This document shows positions 10,380 to 20,500 of a stretch of DNA of 64,000 nucleotides, one piece after another. The position numbers and the translations under genes are program-made. The stretch comes from Sporisorium sorghi (taxonomy: Eukaryota > Basidiomycota > Ustilaginomycetes > Ustilaginales > Ustilaginaceae), in contig JALCCG010000010.1 of assembly GCA_023212695.1 (NCBI GenBank), positions 110,420 through 174,419 on the forward strand, written 5' to 3'. How positions within the stretch are numbered: position 1 is the stretch's first letter; every line of letters starts with the position of its first letter. Below the pieces are notes generated by a model. It searched no databases. It was not told the DNA's origin and worked only from the letters and a program-made list of their open reading frames with translations.

Positions 10380-10413
10380 TTCTCAGTCTCGGTCTCGGTC
10401 TCGGTCTCGTCTT
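10380..10413. repeat. TCTCGG hexamer repeat in CDC50/DLH 3' spacer
   Basis: Short tandem array of TCTCGG/TCTCAG units (about four) in the 191-bp convergent spacer between CDC50 and the DLH-like gene. Simple-sequence repeat without evident function. Confidence 0.75.
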
Positions 10414-10524
10414 TGCAATGCACGTTTTCTGGAGCGTTTGTGTTGGGCAAGTGGGAAGGGGCTTTGAAGTGGAAGTCGATGTGATGACGACACTTGGATT
10501 TGCTTTTGTGTGTTGACCTCAAGT

Positions 10525-11952
10525 TTACAATGAATTGTGCTCCTTTGCTACGACGCCGGGAACGCTCTTCCCCTCGCTCTCTGGCCAATTCGGCATCAGC
10601 TCGTTCGACGGCACGCCATACGGATGCAAAATCTTCTGTGCCACCTCATCACCCGCGATCGGCAGCCTCACTCCCTCGCTCATCGAGCTCTTGACCGGAT
10701 CCAGCAGCCCCAGCTGCACCAGCGCATTCGCCTGGTCCCAATACAGGCTCTCGTACGCCAACTTGTCCCCGCGCAGATTCACGATCCCAACCATGGGAAT
10801 CCTGAGCCTCTTCCCCGTCGGCGGCACGCCGGGCAGGAAGTAGTCGATCTGCGTTGTGTGCGTGCACTCGAATACCATCTCGTCGATGATGCGGTCCGCA
10901 CCAATCGTACGTGAGATCGGCACCAGGCGCGTATCTTCTGGAGATACGGATGTGAAGTGGTGCTCGTAGAAGCGCGCTAGCTGCTCGAACCCCGCGCCGC
11001 CGGTCAAGCAAGCTACGTGGTTGACGTACGGCTGCGCGACCATTGTCGACATGGTCCTCGCCGAGTCGCGCGTGGCGAACTCGAAGTGCGTGTGCTGGTC
11101 CCACAGCTGCTCGAGCGGGAAGCGCGGGCCCATTGCACTCTTGAGCAAAGAAACAGTGCGGGTGTAGCTGAGCGCTGCTGCGCTGCGGTGCACCTCTCCG
11201 ACGCAGGCCCGGAATGCGAAGTCCTGCGTGTGGTGCGAGAAGGGAAACGCGCAGCCCCACACCGCCGCGTCGTCCCCGACTGCAGAGTAGGTAAAGACCG
11301 ACACCGTTTTGGGTTTGACCGGGCCGAGTGCGGCCTTGAACTCGCCGAGCTCAGGGTGGAACGACAGCGCGTCGTGCGCGATCAGCCCGCGCTGCGCCGC
11401 CTCCACCAGCGCCGCGATCAGCTCCGCGTTGGCCTCAGGTAGGTGCACGAGCAGCGGGTAGTCCCCAGCGCGCGCAACGGCCTCGAGCACCTGCTCGCGC
11501 GAGAGCTGCACACCGTACAGCACGCACGCCGCCAGCCCACCGCGCGCGGACGACTCGGCGTGCAGCGCAGCCACCACGTCCGCGTCCCCCGCCTGCAGCC
11601 CGAACGTCACCAGCGCGGTGAGCGCGTTCCACCCGCCGCGAACGTGGGTGGAGACGAGCGAGAGCACATTGACGGCTAGCGCCCAGCCGGCGGTATCGCG
11701 CAGGTCGGCATCTGCGACGTAAGAGTCGGATGAGGCAGCCGCGCTGGGGGCCACGCGGAGCGCCGCGAGAGAGGCAGAGTCGGGGGCGGTGTCGACCAGC
11801 ACCACCTGGTAGCCCTCTTCCGACAGGTTGAGCGCCAGGCCCTGCGTGCCGGAGTGGAAGGGCGCGAGCAGCAGCACCGTCGGTGGCCGCCCCGGGATCC
11901 GCGCTGGGTCGACGGCGGACTCGTACACTTTGAACTGGATCTCGCTGGACAT
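10525..11952 (-). CDS. Dienelactone-hydrolase-like protein with C-terminal SnoaL-like domain
   Basis: 475 aa, intronless; ATG at 11952-11950. The N-terminal ~250 residues look like an alpha/beta-hydrolase of the dienelactone hydrolase/carboxymethylenebutenolidase class (PPTVLLLAPFHSGTQGLALNLSEEGYQVVLVD; then GLAACVLYG around 139-147, and YSAVGDDAAVWGCAFPFSHHTQDFAF). The usual GxCxGG nucleophile elbow is replaced by ACVLYGVQ, so hydrolase activity is doubtful. Residues ~321-420 (FEQLARFYEHHFTS...DEMVFECTHTTQIDYFLPG...RIPMVGIVNLRGDKLAYESLYWDQANALVQLGLL) fit a SnoaL-like NTF2 fold, related to polyketide cyclases and ester-handling proteins. This two-domain arrangement exists in fungi, but the substrate is unknown. 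It is tandem with the acyl-CoA synthetase upstream and convergent with CDC50 (191 bp). Confidence 0.7.
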   Translation of the reverse strand: MSSEIQFKVYESAVDPARIPGRPPTVLLLAPFHSGTQGLALNLSEEGYQVVLVDTAPDSASLAALRVAPSAAASSDSYVADADLRDTAGWALAVNVLSLVSTHVRGGWNALTALVTFGLQAGDADVVAALHAESSARGGLAACVLYGVQLSREQVLEAVARAGDYPLLVHLPEANAELIAALVEAAQRGLIAHDALSFHPELGEFKAALGPVKPKTVSVFTYSAVGDDAAVWGCAFPFSHHTQDFAFRACVGEVHRSAAALSYTRTVSLLKSAMGPRFPLEQLWDQHTHFEFATRDSARTMSTMVAQPYVNHVACLTGGAGFEQLARFYEHHFTSVSPEDTRLVPISRTIGADRIIDEMVFECTHTTQIDYFLPGVPPTGKRLRIPMVGIVNLRGDKLAYESLYWDQANALVQLGLLDPVKSSMSEGVRLPIAGDEVAQKILHPYGVPSNELMPNWPESEGKSVPGVVAKEHNSL

Positions 11953-12337
11953 AGTTGCGTAGATGCCTTCGTCGAGGTTTGAGGTGGAAGGTCGGTGCTG
12001 GAGGTGAAGTGTGTTTCTCTTCCTTTAAGAAGACCGGTGCTTCACAAGGTCACGGCGACGTGCCGCGGGTTGCTGGTGTGTGCGTCTTCCAAGTGACACC
12101 ACGAACGCTTTTTTGGGCGATAAGTTAAAGACCTCCTCGGATGCTTAGCCGCGGGAACGGTGCGCAAAATAATAACCGAAACGCCGCTTCCTCTGCTTTG
12201 CTTGCCATCCCCACACTCCGGTTCAAGAAGCTCTCATCAAGCAAGCCTCATCTCGTCTTCTTCTCAATCGAGCATCTACGTGAACAAAATCTATCAAGTC
12301 TCTCTTTCCATAGTGAATGTACATGAGGCATCAGCAA
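11953..12337. other. Spacer upstream of DLH-like gene
   Basis: 385 bp between two minus-strand genes. It must contain the DLH-like promoter and the 3' end of the acyl-CoA synthetase transcript. Apart from short A/T-rich patches I see no distinct element. Confidence 0.6.
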
Positions 12338-14011
12338 TCACTGCGACTCTTTCTTCGCTTCGTCTCGCAGCATGCGTCGAAGGATCTTGCCCGAGGGACT
12401 CTTGGGGATCTGCTCCATAATCCTCACACCGCCACGAAGCCTTTTGTGATTGGCCACCTTCTTCGCCGTCCACTCGACAATCTCTTTCGCCACAGCATCC
12501 GCATCTTCCTTCTCGGCGACCTCCTCCTTGAGCACCACATACGCACGCGGCAACTCGGTCGCCTGCGACTTGTCCTCGACACCGATCACAGCAACATCGG
12601 CAATCTTGGGATGCCCCAGCAGCGTCGCCTCGAGCTCGGCAGGAGGCACCTGGAACCCTTTATACTTGATGAGCTCCTTCTTACGGTCGACAATGTAGAA
12701 GTAGCCGTCCTTGTAGATGGCCACGTCGCCTGTCTTGAACCAGCCGTCCGGCGTGATGCAGTCGTCGGTCGCCGCCTTGTTGTTGAGGTAGCCCTTCATG
12801 ATGGTGGGTCCACGCACCCATAACTCGCCCGGCTTGCCGTCTTGGCCCTGCTCGAATCCGACGTCGTTGCCGTCATCGTCGACCAGTCGGCCCTCGACAC
12901 CGGCGATCAAGCGACCGCAGCTGCCCATATGCTTGCGGTACTCGTCTGGTGGCGCAAAGGTGGCTGTGGGCGACGTCTCGCTCAACCCCCAGCCCTGAGT
13001 GACGCGCAAACCCGGGTGCGTGGCTTCCACCTCCATGCTGAGCTCTGCCCCGAGCGGCGCGGCACCGGACATGACCCAGCGGAGACTCTTGAGGTTGTAC
13101 TTTTTAGCGCGCGGGTCCTTGGCCAGCAGCACGAGCATGGGCGGCACAACGTAGGCGACGTTGCACTTGAACTTGTCCACGGCCGAGCAAAACACGCCGA
13201 GATCAAATCTAGGGATGATGACCGACTCGGCGCCGATGTAGAGGCCCTTGAGCACGCTCTTGCATAAGCCGAAAATGTGAAAAATGGGCAGCACAGCAAC
13301 GTAGCGGTCGTTGGGTCCGATGGCGTCCTTGAATGAATGGACGATGGCGGTGACGACGCCGGTCATGTTGCCGTGCACGAGCTGGACACCTTTAGGCTTG
13401 CCGCTGGTGCCGCTGGAAAAGACGATAAAGGCATCTTCGGAGCGGTCGTCGACCACCTTGTGCGTCTCGAGACGACCCTCGCCGAGCAGCGTGCGTGCAT
13501 CCAGCTCGCCCTTATCGCCCTTCTTGAGGCTGTCGCCGTCGTCGACGATCCACAGCCGGTTCTCGCCGTTGTGCGACTTGGTGCCGCGCTTCGCAAGCTC
13601 AAGCCCCTCGCGCGCAGTGCTGAGCACGCTCTGATGACAGAAGATGTACTCGATCTCGGCATCCTGCACAGGGTGCACCAGCTCGTCCGGCCCATAGGCA
13701 GCATTGAGCGGGACAAGCACCACACCGGCGCAGAGACCGGCATAGACAACCCACGGATACGCGGTGCTGTTGGGCGAAAAGACACCGATCCTCGACCCGG
13801 GCTTGAGACCAAGCTTGTGCCGCAAAGCATGCGCCAGTCGTCGCGAGTCGTCGTGGAGCTGATCGCGCGAGACCGCCTTGCCGTCGAGTCGGATGAATGC
13901 TGGCTTGTTGCCGTCGACCTTGTTGGGATTGCTGAAGAGGAAGTCGAAGAGGTTGCCGCGCTGCACGCGAGGTGGTGCTGGCTCGGGCGAGGTGAGGATC
14001 TGAGGAGCCAT
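12338..14011 (-). CDS. 4-coumarate-CoA-ligase-like acyl-CoA synthetase (ANL superfamily)
   Basis: 557 aa from the ATG at 14011-14009; the frame is open 61 codons further upstream, but that part lacks homology-like sequence. It is an adenylate-forming enzyme expected to convert a carboxylic acid, ATP and CoA to acyl-CoA through an acyl-AMP. Motifs seen: P-loop A3 FSSGTSGKPKG at 198-208, VLPIFHIFGL, A5 GWGLSETSP, the DGWFKTGD aspartate, DRKKELIKYKGFQVPPAELE at the domain hinge, and the A10 lysine in PKSPSGKILRR. All key catalytic elements are present. The C-terminus (KKESQ) is not a peroxisomal targeting signal, so a cytosolic location is more likely than for many fungal 4CL-like enzymes. The acid substrate (phenylpropanoid, fatty or other) cannot be assigned. 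Confidence 0.9.
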   Translation of the reverse strand: MAPQILTSPEPAPPRVQRGNLFDFLFSNPNKVDGNKPAFIRLDGKAVSRDQLHDDSRRLAHALRHKLGLKPGSRIGVFSPNSTAYPWVVYAGLCAGVVLVPLNAAYGPDELVHPVQDAEIEYIFCHQSVLSTAREGLELAKRGTKSHNGENRLWIVDDGDSLKKGDKGELDARTLLGEGRLETHKVVDDRSEDAFIVFSSGTSGKPKGVQLVHGNMTGVVTAIVHSFKDAIGPNDRYVAVLPIFHIFGLCKSVLKGLYIGAESVIIPRFDLGVFCSAVDKFKCNVAYVVPPMLVLLAKDPRAKKYNLKSLRWVMSGAAPLGAELSMEVEATHPGLRVTQGWGLSETSPTATFAPPDEYRKHMGSCGRLIAGVEGRLVDDDGNDVGFEQGQDGKPGELWVRGPTIMKGYLNNKAATDDCITPDGWFKTGDVAIYKDGYFYIVDRKKELIKYKGFQVPPAELEATLLGHPKIADVAVIGVEDKSQATELPRAYVVLKEEVAEKEDADAVAKEIVEWTAKKVANHKRLRGGVRIMEQIPKSPSGKILRRMLRDEAKKESQ

Positions 14012-15784
14012 TGTTGGATGGAGTGCGGAAGAGGTGGTGTTGTGTGAGAAGGATGAGGAAGATAAGCGTGTCCAAGAGTGAAAGATATATGAAATGAGCT
14101 CAGAAAGCGGGGAAAGCGTGACAATACGCGCTGAAAAGGAAATTAGACCAGAATTGAGCGGAAATCGTGGGGGAAAGAGGGCAGATCCGCACAAGCCGCC
14201 CAGCCCGACTGCGGGGTTCCCGCCGTGCAGCTAGCCACCCACCCGGCCGGCCTGCCTAAAAATCGGGTTGGAAAACGAAAGATTCCCGTCCTTTGAGCTC
14301 CTTTCCTGTGCAGTGACGGCAGTGTGGGTCCGAAAGCAGCAAAGCGTCGTCACACGAGATGCTGCGGCCGGATGTGAAGGAGTTCGAGCGGGAGTGCTGT
14401 GCCCTCCTTTGTTACGCTAGCGCTGCGCGGTGATGAAAGACGAGCTCAACTCGACCGGCTGTCGGCTCGATGCATTGCCTGAATTTGGCTTTGATTTTAG
14501 CCGGTCAGGGCTCTAGCTTCGTTTGTGATCGTGTCGATAGAGCCGTCAACGTCAACGGCCCCTATGGCGAATCTCGCTGGTCTGTTTGGGGTTGTTCGAC
14601 GTGTACATTCGAGCTTGCCGACCGACGGCAGCGTTCGAGCAGATCTTCGATTGAAGTGAAGTGGTAAAGCACCGCTCCCCCTTCCACCGCGTGCCGGTAG
14701 AACTTTGTTGATTCAACCGTAGCCTAACGGTGCAATGAGGATGCTTGTCCCCATTCTGCTGCTACAGTCACCGGAGTGCATGTATTGGTGTCTAGTTGGA
14801 AGAATCATGACTACCTTCTCCCCATGTGAATGAGGCTCACGACGTTTGAATTTTGGAGCCTCAATTTCGAGCTCCATTTTCCACTTTTTCCTATTTTGCT
14901 TGCAGCAGAAAACCCCACAGGCAGTTATCCGTTCGCCCGGACTTGCCACCAAACTAGCCAGGGTCAATGTGCTATCCGGCCCCTTGGTGGTGCTCGACCA
15001 AAGCAAGGGTCAAGCGAGTTAAGGCAGGGTCGTTGCTAGCGATACCGTTGTTGATGCAAGGAGGGATGGTATCGCGACTCACTATGCTCCTTGCGCACGG
15101 AGGAACAATGGTACCTCTCGGCCAGTCGAGTGTGGCGCCAGGATGCGTGGTTGGGTAACTTCATTGAAAACCCACCGACCGACGTGACCGAGGCGGCCTG
15201 CCGACGCTCTCTTGCAAATGCCATCGGATGCTGGCAAAAAGAAAAGGTCGCGTACCGAAGACAGAACAGACAATGAAGGCAATACGAATGCCGAGATGGC
15301 TCTGCTTCATTCCTCGAGCTTTTCTCCAAGTCTTGGCTCGCTTTCGGGAGGCAGACACAGCGAGTGCGCTGGCGTGATTGAAAGATCATCATCCTTGATC
15401 TGCCATCTGCCGCTGCAGCAGTCGGGCATGTCAACTGTAGCTCGGAAATCCGCCCCTGCTTCTTATCTGCCCGTTCTGTGCTTCGGGCTCCTTTGCTGCC
15501 CGCTTTCCCGAGACCGGATAGGTGAGAGACGCGTGTTGAGCCTCGAGAGACGCGAATCCCAGCCGGCCAACGCGTGGTGTGCGCGAGTTGATTCGCACCT
15601 GCTCATAAAACGACTCGACGCAAGCTGCCCATCTGTGATATCCACCTCGAGCTCGTCACCGCCTCTCTGCCGATCACTCGATCATGGAGCGAGATACCGT
15701 CAAAGAGGCTTGCCAAGCGAGCACAAGAAAAGGGCTCGGAGCGCCCCGTCGGAGTCTGCTAGCCGAAACGCATTGACAGCCTGG

Positions 15785-15800
15785 CTCTCTCTCTCTCTCT
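15785..15800. repeat. (CT)8 microsatellite
   Basis: Eight CT units in the region between the acyl-CoA synthetase and BEM2-like genes. Confidence 0.9.
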
Positions 15801-16173
15801 GCCTCTGAACCTTCTTTTTTGACTGTCGGAATGCCTCCGCGTCAGGGTTCAATTCAACAAATCAAGACTCTCAAAAAATGCCAAACAAACAAATTGAAAA
15901 TCGGTTGCGGCCTGAGAAGTGCTGTGCTGTGCTGCCGCCCTCTTTCCTCTTCAGGGTTTTGAAAAGGATTTCGAAAAGAAAATGGCCGTCCGTGTTGGTT
16001 TCTTTCTTCTCGGTCGAGCGTGTCTCTCAGCAGAGAGCGCGGGCGCGGGGGCTCGAGCGGAAAGGCGAGGCTGAAAAAGAAACTTCGAAAGCCAGCAAAA
16101 AGACACGGAGACATGCACGGACAGGACAACATTCAAGGAAGGAAAAAAAAAGGAGGCTCTTCGCGACTTGCTC

Positions 16174-16322
16174 GTGTGTGCGTGTGCGTGTGCGTGTGCG
16201 TGCGTGTCTGTCTGTCTGGTTGGTGGCCTGGCGTCTCGACCTCTTCATCAAAGGAAACAAAAGCTGAGCAACACGAAACAGGCTTGCTTCCGACTTTGAA
16301 CCACACACACACACACACACAC
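16174..16322. repeat. GT-rich and (CA)n runs in likely 5' leader of BEM2-like gene
   Basis: A GTGTGC-type repeat runs 16174-16207, continuing as TCTG units to about 16218, and a (CA)10-type run lies at 16302-16322. The two are largely complementary and separated by ~85 nt, so the transcript could form a long imperfect hairpin if this part is transcribed. Confidence 0.75.
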
Positions 16323-16651
16323 GTCCCATCGCAGCGTAGCGCATTGCATCTCATCTCATCTCATCACCACCTCTCACCCACTTCTCCTCGTCGACGCATC
16401 ACCACCTTTCCTTTTCGCCGGATCGCGACCACTACATACTCGTTTCTTGTCTGAGGCGCAGAGGCAACTCTCACTTTGGCACTCGACGTCAAAGCAGGCT
16501 GTGCGCCAACGACTCATCAAGCCCATCTCGTGCCGCAGCTCTGTTCGGATGCGGTCCGATCTTTGAGCGCGGCTCATCCATCGTGATCGATCAGTATCCA
16601 TCGGCTCATCCGTCTTTCCTCTGCTGAGGCGCGTGCGCAGTCGCAGTCAGC

Positions 16652-17503
16652 ATGCCGCTTCCATCTCACCAGGCTGCGCAACATGCGGCATCGTCACAGC
16701 AGCAGCAGCAGCAACAGCGCCAACATCAGCATCAATACCACCACCATCAACAGCACCACCAACACCTTCAATCTCAGCAGCAGCACTACCCTCACCATCA
16801 ACCACAGCTTCACGCTGCACCACCGTCATCTCAGGACAAAGCGCAGTCACAACAGCCCATCGGTCGCAGCCAGTCCGCCTTCAACTTCCTCCTCAACAAG
16901 GCCAAAGCCCCCTTCTCCTCGTCGAGCTCTTCCAACCTTAATGCGTCCACTTCGCTCTCGTCGCTGGCTACACACCAGGAGGACCCCTTCGATGACACCA
17001 CCAACCACATTCAGTATCATCGACAGCTTCAACAGGACCACACCTTCCCACAAGCTCCGCCCAGCCATGCGCAGAGTCGCAGGATGCCCAGCGCCAACTT
17101 CCAACACCAACACCAACAGCAGCACATTCATCATCAGCACACCGACTCGAACGCTTCATCCAGACCAGGGCCCTTCTCTCGTCCAAGCTACTCGGAAGAG
17201 TCGTCCGCCACCGTAGCCAGCCCTTCCAAGCGAGGCTTCTTCAGCGGCATCGGTCGAGATCGCAAGGCTTCCACTGCCTCGCTCAAGCAGCCACAGCCCG
17301 CCCCACAGAAACCCAACTTCTCCTACAGTCCTCTCTCCAAGGGCCAGCGCCAGGAGCCTTCCATCAGCAACAACTATACCCACTACAGCAAAAGCCAGTC
17401 CGACCTTCATGCTCGCCCCGACCTCTCTTCCCCCACCAATCCCCATTTCGACCTTCCACGCGTCCCCGCCATCTACCAGCAACAGCACCAGCAGCAACAG
17501 CAC

Positions 17504-17539
<36 letters not shown>

Positions 17540-20500
17540 GCCGCCGACGGCAATCGTTATCTGCGCTCGCCCAGCCCCGCATTGAACTTTTCGCGCAGCG
17601 TCGACGATCTCAGCTTGGCCGAACGCTCCACTTCGCCTCGCCCGGCTTCGCCTGGCTACGATGAAAGCTCCTCGACCCTGGCTACAGCCGCAACCTCCAC
17701 CTCGCCCGGTACGTGGGGAGAGCTAGGCGTGGCAGGTGCTCAGCCAGACTGGCGGCCCAGCGACATGGGCACGCTTGCATCCCCCGCGCAGCAGCATCCG
17801 GCTGCCTTCCAACGCTTCAAAGGCGGCCACAACAAGCTCGACTCGGTCTCCTCGCACGTCCAGCCCTCCACCAGCTCCATCTCCAACAAGTGGAGCAGCA
17901 TGTCGCCGCCTCAACACAGCTACTTGCAGTCGGCTGCGCCCCAACGCACCGATGCAAAGCACGCGCGCAAGACATCCAAGCTTGGCGGCAAGGATACGGG
18001 TCGCGGTGTCGTCGCCAGCAGTCTCGCAGCATCGCTCGGCCTCACCAACCTCGGCAGCTCCTCCGCTTCCTCCTCCCCACTCTCGATCCAGACCACTCTC
18101 GAGCCCGTGCCCCTTCCGCCCGGAGCGGTTTACCAGGGCTTCCTCAGTCGCAACGCCAACATCAGCTTGACCATCGCACAGCTCGGCGGACACGACCACG
18201 CCAAAGGCAAGGACAAGGAAAAGGACATCACCAAAGGCTGGAAGCCTTACCGTGTCGTGCTGCAGGATGGCCGACTCTACTTTTACAAACCGCCCAGTAG
18301 CGTCTCGGACGAGGTCAAGGCCATCTTCCCCACCGGCATCGTTCGCAGCATGCCCGCCACCCCCGCTTCTTCCACGTCCATGACCAGTCTCAATGCCGAC
18401 TTGCTCTTGAGAGGCGGTCTCAGCAAGCAGGACCTGCTTACCGCAACCTCGAGCACCCCAGAGATGACGTCGCCTCTGCCATCGCCCAGTCCGCGACCGC
18501 GAATCCCAGCCGTTCGACAAAACACGTCGGGATCCGTCTCTGCCGATCCACCGGCGACGCCCCACGCAGCTCCTGCCGAACTGGATCCAAGCATTGCCGC
18601 ACATCGAGCCTGGATCAAGCCTGGAAAGCATCCCGACCTGGTCTTGACCGATGCCCTCGATGCTCCTTCATCGTGGATCGAACGAATCCAGAGCGGTAGC
18701 ATCTCGGCATTGGCGCACGAGTTTGTCAAGGCGGCACAGCTGCCTGCAAAGACGGTTCCAGACCCGAGACGATCCATCGCATCGCCTGTCTTGGATCATG
18801 CTAAAGCAGAGAGCTCCGACGACTGGCTCGTGGAGGGCTTTGTGCTTGCCGTGTTTGCCTCCATCTTGACCGGCGGAGAGGCAGCATCGCCAGAGGCAAA
18901 GCAGATCACCAAATTCCTCTCTGAGGTGCAAACACGTGCCGAAGAGCTCCTTGCCGCTTCTACGACAGCAGCCTCGTCCGGGTCTGTCTCTGCGCTCAAG
19001 TCGCGACTCGCAACGCTGCTCGACGTGTCTGTGCGGGCCGGCATTGGCGCAGCACCAGAAGGGCGCGCCGCACTCGAGCGTCTCGCAAGTCTGCTGCAGC
19101 TCGACAGCGATGAGCTTGCCAAGAAGATGGAAGCGTCGTCCACGCCCATCCTCGATGCTGAGGCCCTCAATGCCACTCATCTCCCTGATTGGATCGCCAC
19201 GGTTGCCGACAAGGATGTGAGCGAGACACGCCAAGACTTGCGCAAGTTGCGCAGCTCCCTTGCCATCTCGGACGATCTCTTGCTGGAACTCGAGCCCCTC
19301 GAGGTGGCTCAACAGATCCAAGTCTTCCATGCCGATGCCCTGCGTCGCCTGGCCAGTCCTTGCCTCTCGTTCTGCGAGCTGCTCGGGGCAGCCAAGACGC
19401 ATACGCAGTTGGTCAGCGCCCTGAGCTTCGACTCGCTGTCTCCTCATCCGCTCACCACCTTGGCTCTCAAGCACCTGCTCAGCTCGAGCTCGGCTGGAGC
19501 CGATACAGCCACTGCAGTGCAGAACGGCGCTCGACACCGCGCCTCGGTGCTTCGTCATTGGATCGCCATCGCCTCGTACCTCCTCACCCTCGGCGATATC
19601 GCCGGCTGGATGGCCGTCTGCACCGCTCTGTGCTCTCGAGCCGTCACTCGCCTCGAACAGACGTGGCGCTACCTGGCCGAAGGCGACCGCGTGCTGGTGG
19701 CAGAGGAGTGGGCACCCATCCTGTCGAGCATCTCTTGGTCCGAAGGTCTCGCCGTCAACGTCCGACCGCGCTTCGTCGGCGACAATGCCGAACCCTTCGT
19801 CACCTTGCAGGACGGTACAACCACGGCAGCCATCCCCTTCCTTGGTAACGCTCTCTACCGCACGTTAGCTCAATCGGACAGCCCCGCAGATGTCCCTGCC
19901 GAAGTGGATCGAGTCAAGGTCGCAGGTCGAGGCGACGCTGCCTATGGTCTCTGGACCTCGGCCAACGAGTGGCGTGCAGCCTGGCAGCGGGCTGCTGCCG
20001 AGTCCAAGATGAGCATCGCTGGACAGACCGAGCCTCTGCCCGAATATCAGGCCACGCTGCAACTGCTGTTCCGTAATGGATCTCAAAGCCGCACGCCCGA
20101 GTTCCACATGGAACGTTCCTTCCAGCTCGAGGCCAAGGCGCTCGGCAACCTCGATGCTCGCGAGAGGCATGCGCTGCCGGTCTCCGCCAACCCTTGCTTG
20201 CCGCTCGTTCCACTTCTGTTCCTGCAACCTCTGCCGCTTCTGTCCTTGCTGAACGCGGAGCAGATCAAAGCCGAGCTCTCGCGCCGTGACGATCAGCGCG
20301 TCAAGATAGGAAACGATCCGCAAGCTACGATCACTTCCCGCTCTTTGGCTCGTCCCACACTGGCTGGCTCCCCCATCTTCCGATCCGCGGCCTTCTCGCC
20401 GCCTCTTGGAGGACGTTCCAATCGCAATACTGCATTCAGCGGCGTCGTCGAATGGTCTTCGCTCGCCGCTTCACCGACGCGAGAAGACCAGAGCAGCAGC

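Larger units (their letters stand above)
14012..16651. other. 2.6-kb gene-poor region, promoters of acyl-CoA synthetase and BEM2-like gene
   Basis: No ORF here has domain-like sequence or a convincing start. It holds a (CT)8 microsatellite at 15785-15800, an 8-bp inverted repeat GCGATACC/GGTATCGC at 15039-15046 and 15068-15075, and a TCATC repeat around 16348-16365. Just upstream of the BEM2-like ORF lie a GT/GC-rich run (16174-16218) and a (CA)n run (16302-16322). The last ~500 bp probably form the 5' leader of the BEM2-like gene. An unrecognised ncRNA cannot be excluded. Confidence 0.6.

Noticed and set aside
9098..10588. 496-codon ORF antisense to CDC50
   Set aside because: Shadow frame of a GC-rich gene; no domain, and the sense strand encodes an unmistakable CDC50 protein.
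15039..15075. 8-bp inverted repeat GCGATACC/GGTATCGC as a terminator or ncRNA
   Set aside because: Short stem, 21-nt loop, no T-run or neighbouring gene end; expected by chance in 64 kb.
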